Positions 1-7,867 are shown, numbered from the stretch's first letter. The stretch: 8,361 nucleotides of DNA from Cyanobacteria bacterium K_DeepCast_35m_m2_023 (GCA_016882345.1 VGQR01000068.1:1-8361), one strand, 5' to 3'. Numbers and translations are program-made. The notes: a model not told the origin generated them from the sequence alone.

Positions 1-149
1 ATCTATGATCGAGACAATCCATAGTTGGTACGAAGAAATAGGTCTATAGAACTATAAGTTGACCGTGGCATAAGCGCTAAGCCACAAGGGTAGGCTGGAC
101 TGAGCATAAAGCACGCCATAAGCATCATGAATTGTGATTCAGGGTTGGG
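1..149. other. Non-coding stretch downstream of the operon
   Basis: No gene can be supported here. On the minus strand the region follows the stop codon of the HAD gene, so it should hold the end of the operon. There is an imperfect hairpin, GTGGC at 65-69 pairing with GCCAC at 81-85 across an 11-nt loop, but no run of T follows it on either strand, so it is not a convincing intrinsic terminator. On the plus strand one frame is open from the window edge and stops at 47-49. It encodes about 15 residues ending WYEEIGL and could be the tail of a convergent gene, but it is too short to call. Confidence 0.5.
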
Positions 150-812
150 TTAGTGTAACGTTTGCAGTAGAGCGGCGAGTTTCGACAGGCTGTCAATTCG
201 GTGTTGCCCATCAAAGCCTGGAGCTGCAATGGTTTGTGCATGTTCACCGGTCATCACGCGCACCGTGGTGCCACCCAAAGCGTTTAACGAGATGAAGTCC
301 TTGGCCGGATTGTCACCAACGTAGACTAGGTCTTTCCAATCGCAGTGTTCTGCACGCCGGATGAGGTTGAAGCAGTAAGGCGAGGGTTTCGCATGGCTAA
401 TTCCGTATCGATGGGTGATGTACACCCGCTTGAAGTACGGTTTGATGGAGAGTGCTTCGACCTTGTTAGCTTGTACGACCTTGTGGCCATCTGTGACCAA
501 GTAAGGCCGGCATGGCCAACGCAGCAAGAACTCTTCTGCTTCGGGAGCAAGACAAATTCTCGGTTTATGGTGCCGATACAAGGCCACACACTCGCGCACG
601 GCCTTTCTCGTATGCGCACCACGCGATTCAAGCAAAGTGTCGAAAACTGCGCCACGTCCACTAGTACGAAGGGTTTCATTCATTAGTGCTAGCGACTCTT
701 GACGGTCCCAGGCATTAAGGCGTTCAAGGGTCTCAGCTACGGCAGAGAAGCCACTCTGTACGTATGTGATTTCTGGATAGAGAGTATCGTCCAGATCAAA
801 TATCAGAACCAT
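150..812 (-). CDS. HAD-superfamily hydrolase (sugar-phosphate phosphatase-like)
   Basis: This is a 220-residue haloacid-dehalogenase-type hydrolase, probably a soluble cytoplasmic phosphatase acting on a sugar phosphate of the pathway. All HAD motifs are visible: motif I FDLDDTLY with nucleophile D6 and D8, motif II VTDG with T107, the motif III lysine in AKPSP (K142) and motif IV VGDNPAKDF (G166, D167, D172). Residues 15-95 form a helical cap, which fits a C1-capped enzyme. I chose the ATG at 812 because motif I begins four residues later. The frame stays open to 905, but that extension only overlaps the upstream gene and adds nothing family-like. The start lies 17 nt inside the end of the epimerase/ATP-grasp gene with no clear Shine-Dalgarno, which suggests translational coupling. 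It is the last gene of the block. Substrate unknown; removal of a phosphate before or after sugar activation is inference. Confidence 0.88.
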   Translation of the reverse strand: MVLIFDLDDTLYPEITYVQSGFSAVAETLERLNAWDRQESLALMNETLRTSGRGAVFDTLLESRGAHTRKAVRECVALYRHHKPRICLAPEAEEFLLRWPCRPYLVTDGHKVVQANKVEALSIKPYFKRVYITHRYGISHAKPSPYCFNLIRRAEHCDWKDLVYVGDNPAKDFISLNALGGTTVRVMTGEHAQTIAAPGFDGQHRIDSLSKLAALLQTLH

Positions 813-2709
813 AGAGATACGTATCAGCCGGAAGCCGTACTTGCCGGACCTCAGTGTCGGTTCGCATGAAGGGGTAATCGTCAATCCTTGCACCTGCGGC
901 CTCAAGCAGGGACCAGCGTAGGCTGTCTAAGCCAACAGCAATTGAAGCTGTTGAGGCGCCACCAAATCGGGCATTGCATTCGATGATATTTAAAGTTCCT
1001 TCGCCGTCAATTATTGCTTGCAGCATCACATGACCGGTTAGCTTGAGAGCCGACAATACTGCGGCAGCCTGAGCTTCATAATTGGCACTGCGGAAGGTTG
1101 TGGTGATCTGCGATTCCCCTTTAACCACGAGATCGCGCCATCTTAATACCAGCCCCTTGACAGATCCGCTGCGATTCAGCCATGCATCGATGCTGATCTC
1201 TCTGCCGCTTACGTACGGCTGGTAAATCGGTGCCTCCAAATTGGTCGCATAATCAATGGCCTGAGTGCGATCTAAATCAATGCCGATAGCTCGCGAACCA
1301 GCCCCGAAGCGCTCCTTAACAACAAAGCGCTCGCCATGCAGATCTTTTACGGACAAGGAACTTGGAATAATCGGGAGGGATTGACTAGTACCGAATTCTG
1401 AAAATGCGAGCTTATCAAGGCAACGTTGCAGGGACGCTCGATCTGACACCATCACCTCAATGCCAGATTGCCGGAAGCGCTCAGAATTTCGGGCCCAGAA
1501 CATGAGCTCACCATCGCGAGAGGGCAAAATCGCAGTAATGCCCAACACGCAACATCGTTCTAGTAGTATATCCACTACATTGCCGCCCAGACGCGGCATG
1601 GACCAACACTCATCTGCAACATGGAAGCTCAGTGAACTTGGCTCCATGTCGCCGGCAACGACGCTACCGGCGGGGTGTATCGCCCGCGCTGCTTGTTGCA
1701 GCGCCCGTATCAACGGGACCTTTCGCGAAGCGCTAGTCAAAAGCACCTTGGGTGGTTTTGCTGTGGTGATGATATCCGGGGAGGTGCGCTTGTCCCGCTC
1801 GTATTCAATGATGAGCGGGATCGCCGTTTCAATCTCAAATTCAGGTTTCCAGCCCGTAGCATCTTCGAGCAGGGATGTGTCGGCCTGAGATGCCTCAAAA
1901 GGAATATCAGACTCGCAATAATCGACCTCCATCCCAGGAAAGTGTTGCGACAGTAAATCGACAACCTCGCTGACACGACGTGCATGTCCGGTACCTAAGT
2001 TGACGATGCCAGTGCAATCAGACTGAGCTAGGCGAAGAAGCCCTTCAGCACTGTCTGCTGCATATACATAGTCGAACAAGCCCTCGGGGCGGTATACCTT
2101 CACCGGATCACCATCGAGTAACGATCGAACCCAGCGCGAGATAACGTCACGTGATCCTCGGCCATAGCCCCGGAAGATGCGAGCACATACCGAGCTGAAT
2201 TGCGCTGAGCGAAACTGCTCTAAAAAGCCTAGTTCAATCTCGTGAGATAGCTTGGCTGTACCGGTCAAGTTGCGCGGTGACACGGGGTCTGTTTCGAGTA
2301 ACGAGACAGCAGCCTCGCGTGCGGACGGGAACTGGTATAGCGCGGGCTGGTATATCAAGTAGCTAGAGGCAAAGACGACGCGTGTAATGGCCGGACAGTC
2401 CTTGGCCAGCGTCATGAGGTGATGGCTTAGCTGGACATTGTGGCGGAAGTTCTCATGCCAGAACTCGTAAGTTTCCGTCGAGCGTTCAAAGGTTGCCGCC
2501 AAGTGGATGAAAAGTTCCGGTGCAAAGGCATCGAATTCCAGCTGCGACATGGAATTGAGATCGCCTTGGCGGTATAGAACAGCCGACGGGAAAGCTGCGG
2601 GACGAGGCTTAAGGTCGGCGACCAAGACGGTTACGCCTAGAGCACATAGCTTCGGTATCAGCTCCATGCCGATGACGCCTGCGCCACCACTTACAAAAAC
2701 TCGGTTCAT
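796..2709 (-). CDS. NAD-dependent epimerase/dehydratase-like domain fused to ATP-grasp ligase
   Basis: A 637-residue two-domain protein. Residues 1-305 are an extended short-chain dehydrogenase fold with nucleotide-binding GGAGVIG at 8-14, a family-like FASSYLIY strand at 113-120 and a C-terminal substrate-binding part. The usual YxxxK catalytic motif reads TGTAK (T149 and K153), so the catalytic tyrosine is missing. Residues 322-637 form a CarB-like ATP-grasp enzyme: a pre-ATP-grasp segment beginning VLLTSASRKVPL, the ATP-binding FVVKERFGAGSRAIGI at 462-477, and the metal-binding ECNARFGG with E577, N579 and R581. ATP-grasp enzymes join a carboxylate to an amine or similar nucleophile through an acyl phosphate, so this half may attach an amino acid or other acyl group to a sugar. 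I chose ATG at 2709, 7 nt after the acetyltransferase stop; a TTG start at 2730 would add seven residues and overlap that gene. Partner substrates cannot be told from sequence. Confidence 0.85.
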   Translation of the reverse strand: MNRVFVSGGAGVIGMELIPKLCALGVTVLVADLKPRPAAFPSAVLYRQGDLNSMSQLEFDAFAPELFIHLAATFERSTETYEFWHENFRHNVQLSHHLMTLAKDCPAITRVVFASSYLIYQPALYQFPSAREAAVSLLETDPVSPRNLTGTAKLSHEIELGFLEQFRSAQFSSVCARIFRGYGRGSRDVISRWVRSLLDGDPVKVYRPEGLFDYVYAADSAEGLLRLAQSDCTGIVNLGTGHARRVSEVVDLLSQHFPGMEVDYCESDIPFEASQADTSLLEDATGWKPEFEIETAIPLIIEYERDKRTSPDIITTAKPPKVLLTSASRKVPLIRALQQAARAIHPAGSVVAGDMEPSSLSFHVADECWSMPRLGGNVVDILLERCCVLGITAILPSRDGELMFWARNSERFRQSGIEVMVSDRASLQRCLDKLAFSEFGTSQSLPIIPSSLSVKDLHGERFVVKERFGAGSRAIGIDLDRTQAIDYATNLEAPIYQPYVSGREISIDAWLNRSGSVKGLVLRWRDLVVKGESQITTTFRSANYEAQAAAVLSALKLTGHVMLQAIIDGEGTLNIIECNARFGGASTASIAVGLDSLRWSLLEAAGARIDDYPFMRTDTEVRQVRLPADTYLYGSDI

Positions 2710-2716
2710 AGTTTGC

Positions 2717-3280
2717 TTAGGATTGGACAATTGAGTGGATGATGGAATTAAAGAAGACCCCGCCTATCCTTACATGATCCCGCAACACTCCTTCGCGCTG
2801 AAAACCTCCTAATTCGAGAATTTGAATGTGGTGGTGGCGATTTGCATAGGTCTCTGTAAAAAGCTTATGAAAGCCAAGATCGTCGAAGGTCATCATTCGA
2901 ACCAACGTTATAAAAGCGCTGAGATCACGTGCGTACTGCACAGGCTGCTTGGCCCGTAAGTCGTCGACAAGAAAGGACATCTCGGCACGTTGGTCGCTCC
3001 ATCCAATATGTACAAGACCTCCGTAGCCGATCAGACGCCCCTCAAAGAGCAGGCTCATCAGGATATTTTGCGGGACTTCATGGGTCATTGTTGGCCATAT
3101 ACTCTGCGTGAAGTAAGTCTCTTGCTGAGCTGGTGAAATTGGGTTTTCCTGCCTAAGGACATCAAGTTGAGCATTGCGCCAGCAGCGAATTGGTTCGATG
3201 TGCTCATGCAAGATAGGCAATAGTGCATAACCCTGATATTCAAAACGTTGCTGCTTAAGGCAGAGCCAGGAGCCATTCAT
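2717..3280 (-). CDS. GNAT-family N-acetyltransferase (PseH/RimJ-like)
   Basis: A 187-residue Gcn5-related N-acetyltransferase. The central strand LIGYGGLVHIGW lies at 83-94, followed by the AEMSFLVD strand at 99-106. The C-terminal part has LGFHKLFTETYANR (135-148), then LELGGFQREGVLRDHV (155-170), the arrangement seen in RimJ/RimL-type enzymes and in PseH-like sugar acetyltransferases. It probably transfers an acetyl or related acyl group from acyl-CoA to the amine installed by the aminotransferase encoded upstream. The start codon overlaps the methyltransferase stop in an ATGA arrangement (3277-3280), and there is no good Shine-Dalgarno sequence, so translation is likely coupled. No membrane segment or signal peptide is visible. 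The fold is confident. The sugar substrate is inferred only from the neighbours, and acylation of another small amine remains possible. Confidence 0.87.
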   Translation of the reverse strand: MNGSWLCLKQQRFEYQGYALLPILHEHIEPIRCWRNAQLDVLRQENPISPAQQETYFTQSIWPTMTHEVPQNILMSLLFEGRLIGYGGLVHIGWSDQRAEMSFLVDDLRAKQPVQYARDLSAFITLVRMMTFDDLGFHKLFTETYANRHHHIQILELGGFQREGVLRDHVRIGGVFFNSIIHSIVQS

Positions 3281-4197
3281 TTTTGGTTAAGCGTTAAGTA
3301 GGCAGTGATGTCTCGGCCCATCCCTACATCAGCCATCGCGCTGTAGAAAGCCCTAAGCTTTTGAAAAGAATGCTGGCCGAGAAGGTTCTCGATTGCAATC
3401 CGTGCGCCGTGGGCCTCGCGTCCCAATCCTCTGTCCCGAATATAGTTAGAACCTGAGTGTAGGAGGTACCAGTCGATCGGGAAGTCAGCAAGCACATCAA
3501 TGCAGTGCCAGCCGGTGGCTTCGCAGGTAGCTACAAGGCTGTCTTTGTTGAAATAGGCAAGATGATCTGGCAGCGCAATCCAATATGGACCTGACACTGA
3601 ACCATTGTCGAGAAGATGTTGTTGCAAGGCGGAGAAGTCGTTAGGGACGGTTACGACGGCAATACCTCCTGGGACGAGAAGGCACCGGAGGCGGCGTAAC
3701 AGTTCAGGTGGATCGATTACATGCTCCAGGACATTAGTGAGCAAGACAGCGTCATATCTCAGCGATGATTGCAGCCGTTCCTCAAGAAGAGTACTAACAT
3801 CGCCCGTCGACACGAATCTTTCGCAATGAGGATTCATAGCTTTGACGCCGGCCAGGCTGTAATCAAGCCCATCAACCGACCAGCCCGAGCGTTGAAAGTG
3901 CGACAGCGAGAATCCTTCTCCACATCCTACGTCTAGCAGTACACCATGCCTTCTACCTAAGAGATCTTCAATGAACAGCCTCTTCTGTCGGATCTTTGTT
4001 TCTATGTAAAGCAGCTCTTCATCTGAATAAATTGCACGATAACCCCCCAGGCTAAGTTGAAAGTATTGCTCGGCGTAGAAAGACTGAAGTGATTCGATAG
4101 TTGGCTTTTTGATCGGTTCGAAATACCCAAAAGCATGCTTTTTCATGGATTGCGTCATTTCTGCGTTATGGCCAGCTGAGGGATCCATCATTCTCAT
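3277..4197 (-). CDS. Class I SAM-dependent methyltransferase
   Basis: A 306-residue soluble methyltransferase of the Methyltransf_23 type. Motif I LLDVGCGEG sits at 87-95 and the acidic residue that binds the ribose of SAM is D112 in GLDYS. LTNVLEHVIDP at 153-163 and LVPGGIAVVTVPN at 174-186 are the usual later motifs. The C-terminal 110 residues, including DFPIDWYLL (238-246) and GSNYIRDRGLG, resemble methyltransferases I recall from glycan clusters and probably form the substrate-specific part. The gene starts 3 nt after the stop of the fusion gene. Two further ATG codons at residues 3 and 4, and others at 14 and 18, are possible starts; none has a clear ribosome binding site, so the exact start is uncertain. 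It presumably methylates the sugar or its N-acyl group, but O- versus N-methylation cannot be decided. Confidence 0.88.
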   Translation of the reverse strand: MRMMDPSAGHNAEMTQSMKKHAFGYFEPIKKPTIESLQSFYAEQYFQLSLGGYRAIYSDEELLYIETKIRQKRLFIEDLLGRRHGVLLDVGCGEGFSLSHFQRSGWSVDGLDYSLAGVKAMNPHCERFVSTGDVSTLLEERLQSSLRYDAVLLTNVLEHVIDPPELLRRLRCLLVPGGIAVVTVPNDFSALQQHLLDNGSVSGPYWIALPDHLAYFNKDSLVATCEATGWHCIDVLADFPIDWYLLHSGSNYIRDRGLGREAHGARIAIENLLGQHSFQKLRAFYSAMADVGMGRDITAYLTLNQK

Positions 4198-4200
4198 GGG

Positions 4201-6234
4201 TCAGTTGAGTCGCTTGAAACCTCCGTGACAAATTGGACCTGTTAACAGAGGCATGATGTCACGCCCTTCCTCGCACTGCTTAATGAGAGCGAATAGGGGA
4301 TCTAGCGCATAAAAGTAGGCATCAAGGATACTGGGTGTATGCACGGTTGATACGTAGACACTATTTCCGGCTAAGTACCCCTTTGCGAGCATCTCTTGTG
4401 TGATCAGGGTCTTGTATGCCAGAGCATTCGGACTTTGGAAGGTGTAACCGGTGAGAGCCGGGATGCCCCATTGTTCAATCTTCAGGCTGTGCTTGTCGGC
4501 CAAAGCCTGGGTGCGCTTACGGATCTCCTCTCCAATCCGGGTAACCAGCTCCCAGCTTCGCTCACGCTCCATCACCTCCAGAGTTTTGAGAGCAGCACTC
4601 GGGCCTATGCGTTCAGTCCAGAATGTGCTGCTTATGAAACTCGTCTGCGCGGCTTCCATCACGGCGCGGCGACCGATGGTGGCAGTAATGGCATAGCCAT
4701 TCCCAAGCGCTTTGCCGAACATCGCCATATCCGGCTCCACCCCATATTTCAGATGCAGACCACCGAAGGTTTCGCGAAAGCCGGACGTGCACTCATCAAA
4801 GATCAGGACGATGCCCAGGCGATTGCAGAGCTCACGGACGCCTTCCAGGAAGCCTGAATCTGGTGGCAGCGTGCGCTGCACTTCCATTTTCACGGCCGCT
4901 AGTGTAAAGCGAGAGGCAATGGCCTCAAGCTGATCGAGCCGGTTGAAGCTGAACGGTTGCACCGTTCCAGCGAGGGCACTGGGCACACCGTTGGGCTCCA
5001 AGCCTGGCAGCAGGTGTTCCTCCAGCCCTGACGTGTTCTGGAGGTTCGTGGCCAGATACCAGTCGTGCCAGCCGTGGTAACCGCAAATCGCCACCGTGTC
5101 TCGACCGGTAGCGGCACGGGCAATGCGAATGGCGATAGCATTGGCCTCACCCCCGCTGCGGGCAAAGCGAGCCATCTCAGCCCAGGGGTGCAGCCCAACC
5201 AGGCGCTCGGCGAGCCACACCTCCTCAGGGCAGTTGAGGGTGCTCATGTTGCCGGCCGCAACGGTGGCTGCCACCGCCGCATCCACCTCGGGATGGCCGT
5301 ACCCGAGCAGGTTGGTACCAATCCCCATGATACTCATGTCGATCAGTTCACGGCCATCGAGATCCCATACCCTGCAGCCTTTCGCCCTTGAGAAATATGC
5401 CGGCCACTGGTCCGGCAGAAACATCTCGGCTCGTTTGGAAAGCAGCATGTTGCCGCCAGGGATCACCCGCTTGGCACGGCGCCAAAGCTTTTGGCCTTCA
5501 CCCATCGATACACCCTCATTCCGGGCAAACATGACATTAGCCTCAAACAGATATGGTCGCTGTTGGGACAGCTCGAGCACCTGCTCCCAGGCGAAATCAG
5601 AGCGACCTTCAAAATGAGCCACCACAGCGCGAATCACTTGGAGATCTTCTGGTTCATCTACTGTCCAACGCATGGCCGAGCAATCTAGGTGATATCGCTT
5701 CTCGCCTAATCGGCAGCGGCCACTTTCGCGGATCCAGGGCGTGACATGCTCGCGCTGATCGTCATCGTCACATTCAGCCTGCGCCAAGAGCAAAGCTTTG
5801 CGTGTGAAGATTTCGATATCCAAACCATCAGGATATGTTGGAAAAATGCAGTTTGATAGATAGTCAATGTCCTTACCACGAAACTCATGTATCATTTCCT
5901 CGAGAAGATTAGGATCCACCAACGGACAATCACCCGTGATTCGTACCAGTAGCGGCGCATCAGTGTGCTCCAGTGCCAGTATAAAACGCGAGAGCACATC
6001 CCGTCGGCTTCCACGAACCACAGTCAGACCGAGAGAATCTCCCAGCTCTGCAAGTACATCATCTTCCGCAAGTTCAGTGGTTGCAAGAATGCATCGATCA
6101 ACTAAGTTGCAACGCTTAAGCCGCTCGACAAGGAAGGCCATCATCGGCCGACCGGCTAGATCAGCAAGAACCTTTCCCGGCAGACGGGTTGATCCGGTGC
6201 GGGCCTGAAGAATTACAGCAACCTGATCAGCCAT
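4201..6234 (-). CDS. SpsF-like cytidylyltransferase fused to class III PLP aminotransferase
   Basis: A 677-residue bifunctional protein. Residues 1-235 are a CTP_transf_3-type nucleotidyltransferase (SpsF/NeuA/KdsB relatives): the CTP-binding loop LQARTGSTRLPGK at 9-21, GDCPLVDP at 101-108, EHVTPWI at 162-168 and WTVDEPEDL at 190-198. Such enzymes activate a sugar, commonly a 2-keto-3-deoxy acid sugar, as its CMP derivative. Residues 245-677 are a fold type I, class III aminotransferase close to glutamate-1-semialdehyde aminomutase: RSGGEANAIAIR at 359-370, GYHGWHDWY at 385-393, the pyridine-binding aspartate D480 in IFDECTSGFR, and the PLP-binding lysine K508 in FGKALGNGY. The position after SG, often Ser or Thr in relatives (SGSEAN or SGTEA), is Gly362. 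The start is fixed because the CTP loop begins nine residues in. It heads the intact five-gene block and abuts the end of a decayed insertion sequence. Substrates are unknown; a sugar-linked amination is inferred. Confidence 0.9.
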   Translation of the reverse strand: MADQVAVILQARTGSTRLPGKVLADLAGRPMMAFLVERLKRCNLVDRCILATTELAEDDVLAELGDSLGLTVVRGSRRDVLSRFILALEHTDAPLLVRITGDCPLVDPNLLEEMIHEFRGKDIDYLSNCIFPTYPDGLDIEIFTRKALLLAQAECDDDDQREHVTPWIRESGRCRLGEKRYHLDCSAMRWTVDEPEDLQVIRAVVAHFEGRSDFAWEQVLELSQQRPYLFEANVMFARNEGVSMGEGQKLWRRAKRVIPGGNMLLSKRAEMFLPDQWPAYFSRAKGCRVWDLDGRELIDMSIMGIGTNLLGYGHPEVDAAVAATVAAGNMSTLNCPEEVWLAERLVGLHPWAEMARFARSGGEANAIAIRIARAATGRDTVAICGYHGWHDWYLATNLQNTSGLEEHLLPGLEPNGVPSALAGTVQPFSFNRLDQLEAIASRFTLAAVKMEVQRTLPPDSGFLEGVRELCNRLGIVLIFDECTSGFRETFGGLHLKYGVEPDMAMFGKALGNGYAITATIGRRAVMEAAQTSFISSTFWTERIGPSAALKTLEVMERERSWELVTRIGEEIRKRTQALADKHSLKIEQWGIPALTGYTFQSPNALAYKTLITQEMLAKGYLAGNSVYVSTVHTPSILDAYFYALDPLFALIKQCEEGRDIMPLLTGPICHGGFKRLN

Positions 6235-6236
6235 GT
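6233..6236. repeat. Left target-site duplication (ATGT)
   Basis: ATGT here matches ATGT at 7956-7959 directly outside the other end of the insertion sequence. On the minus strand it is ACAT, whose last two bases are the first two of the start codon at 6234. An alternative reading is a 2-bp TA duplication with ends starting GGGCC, since TA flanks GGGCC on both sides. Confidence 0.6.
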
Positions 6237-6253
6237 AGGGCCCCCTGAGAAAG
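6237..6253 (+). repeat. Left terminal inverted repeat of the IS
   Basis: The sequence AGGGCCCCCTGAGAAAG pairs with the inverse of the right end, AGGGCCTCGTGAATAAG, with 13 of 17 identical positions, including the first six. It lies downstream of the transposase gene and directly abuts the next gene's start region. Confidence 0.75.
6241..6246 (-). promoter_or_regulatory. Shine-Dalgarno supplied by the insertion-sequence end
   Basis: On the minus strand AGGGGG lies 6 nt upstream of the ATG of the cytidylyltransferase-aminotransferase gene. It sits inside the terminal inverted repeat of the insertion sequence (6237-6253). The original flank, as preserved beyond 7956, reads CTCAAACT before the duplicated ACAT and contains no comparable ribosome binding site. 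It also supports the ATG at 6234 as the start. The adjacent GGGCCC is self-complementary and might partly mask the site. Confidence 0.6.
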
Positions 6254-6363
6254 TGAATTCGGAGTCGGCCTCAATAAAAGGAGACCTGCTTGAGCCTTCA
6301 GACCGATCATAATGCTATAGCTATCTGAGGCTTCGGCGGCACATTGCCAATACTCCGACCGCC

Positions 6364-7839
6364 CTAATTGCCCAGGAGAAGGCGTAGCAAGTCCGTCAAG
6401 AAGACAAAAAGAAGCTCCAGCAGCTTCGCGAGATTCATTACTAGAACATTTAGTGCAATGGTTGAACCCTGAATGACGGCGAGCTTCTCCCTGATCAGAC
6501 GCGATCCAAACCATCGTTTGCCTGACTGATCGTGCCCTCGACAGCACTGCGTTGCCTCTGATCATCCAGAAACTAGCTTTTCTCATTAGCCAATAACTCA
6601 GGGTCACTCTTGGGGCGATCAAGCCTTGGTCGACTTAATCGAATGCCATGGCGCAGGCAGACAGCCCTATTTACGCGAGTTCGATAGATCTGATCGGCAC
6701 AGATCACCTTGGGGTACAGACCATGACGGCGGCGATAAGCTCTTGCCTGGACTTTCAGGTCTACTCCTTCGTTGGAGGGATTCAAGCTCAGTCGATCGAG
6801 ATACGTAAAACCCTCACGTGTCACCGAGATGGAGATCTTGGCTCCAAATTCAACGTTGTACCGTGCGTTGCCACGCACGATTAGCCTGATATGAGCCTGG
6901 CCAAGGCTGACGATGCGATCAGGGATTTTTCTGCTGTCAGACTGGTCAGAAATGATCTGCTGACGGACCTACTCGCTGACAACCGACAGCTTCTGGTAGG
7001 CATATCGTCCAGCCGCCAAAAAGCTTGCTCAACAGGCGATTAGAGCCTCAACACTGACCAGATTACGCCTGAGATGACCGAGATGCTGTATGATCGCTTT
7101 GCGGATTTTGTTGATTCGAGGCCTCTTCATCTTGGCCACGGCTGGAAACTGCCGCCTAGCTTGCTTGCGGTCGTGCGTGGCTTATGACCAAAGGCACCTC
7201 TGACCTGCGGATGCATCGCATAGATCAGTGTCTCGGTCAATTCACGGGCTTCATTGAGAAGTCAGAGATCTGAGGGGTGGCGGATATCTGCCAGAACACA
7301 CCTAGCATCAAGCAGCAATAAACCCTGATTAGACTGAGACGTTTTAGATCCAATCTCCTGATCGACTGAGCGTGTATCTCCGGCTCCTTGGTTACCGTCA
7401 TTATCGTGATCGTTAACTGCAGAAAAACGGATCACAGTCAGGCCATGCTGCACAATTCGTTCATTGCATTCATTCACAACCAATTCCGGAAGGCGTTTCC
7501 GGAAATAAGCCATCATCCACGGATCAAATGGAGCTGAATACTGGTGGCCTTCCAGGCCAATAAAGGACTGCAGATAGGGATTTTGCTTGATCTGCTCAAC
7601 CAGTTCTTCATCCGTGAGCCCCAAGCGGGCCTTGATGGTCAAAGCTCCCAGGGCCCTGCGAAATGGCTTGGCTGGAGCACCAAACGCCTTGCAGACTGGG
7701 CTGTATGGTCATCTTCCAATTCGTCCCACGGGATCAGCTCGGCCAGCCTGATCCAGCGATTGTCGCCTGAGAGCTGTCTACCAAATGGCAGAAAGAAAAT
7801 CCTGAACGAGAGCTGATCGCAATACTCCCGCCGATACAT
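6364..7839 (-). pseudogene. IS5/IS1182-type DDE transposase, disrupted
   Basis: The original gene would have encoded about 490 residues. It starts at ATG 7839 (MYRREYCDQLSF) and keeps recognisable family segments: FFLPFGRQLSGDNRW, AELIPWDELEDD, LGLTDEELVEQI, YFRKRLPE, VEFGAKISISVT and the C-terminal IALNVLVMNL. The presumed DDE residues are still coded: Asp near 7308 in LLLDARC, Asp near 6694 in ICADQIYR, and Glu near 6538 in AVEGTISQ. Reading across frames shows single-base losses near 7694, 7173 and 6499, and in-frame stops at 7262-7264, 7029-7031, 6969-6971 and 6573-6575. The natural stop is TAG at 6364-6366. The breaks are spread over the gene, so it decayed gradually and cannot be rescued by one programmed frameshift. 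Confidence 0.9.
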
Positions 7840-7867
7840 GTGGAAAACCCTAGGCGGTTGTTGGGCA

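Noticed and set aside
65..85. GTGGC/GCCAC hairpin as an operon terminator
   Set aside because: The stem is only 5 bp with an 11-nt loop and there is no T-run after it on either strand.
3..128. 41-codon open frame on the minus strand downstream of the HAD gene, beginning with two ATG codons
   Set aside because: It has no Shine-Dalgarno sequence and resembles no family I know; a frame of this length is expected by chance.
4396..5617. Long plus-strand open frames opposite the fusion gene
   Set aside because: They are antisense to a gene with clear catalytic motifs in both domains and show no family-like sequence of their own.
6237..6363. Outward promoter in the 127-bp tail of the element (TTGGCA with TATAGC, or TATGAT)
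   Set aside because: TTGGCA and TATAGC are 25 bp apart, and TATGAT has no acceptable -35 box at 16-18 bp.
6227..6622. 131-codon open frame on the minus strand as a separate gene
   Set aside because: It reads through the transposase C-terminus in the wrong frame; the neighbouring frames give recognisable transposase (AVEGTISQ and IALNVLVMNL).
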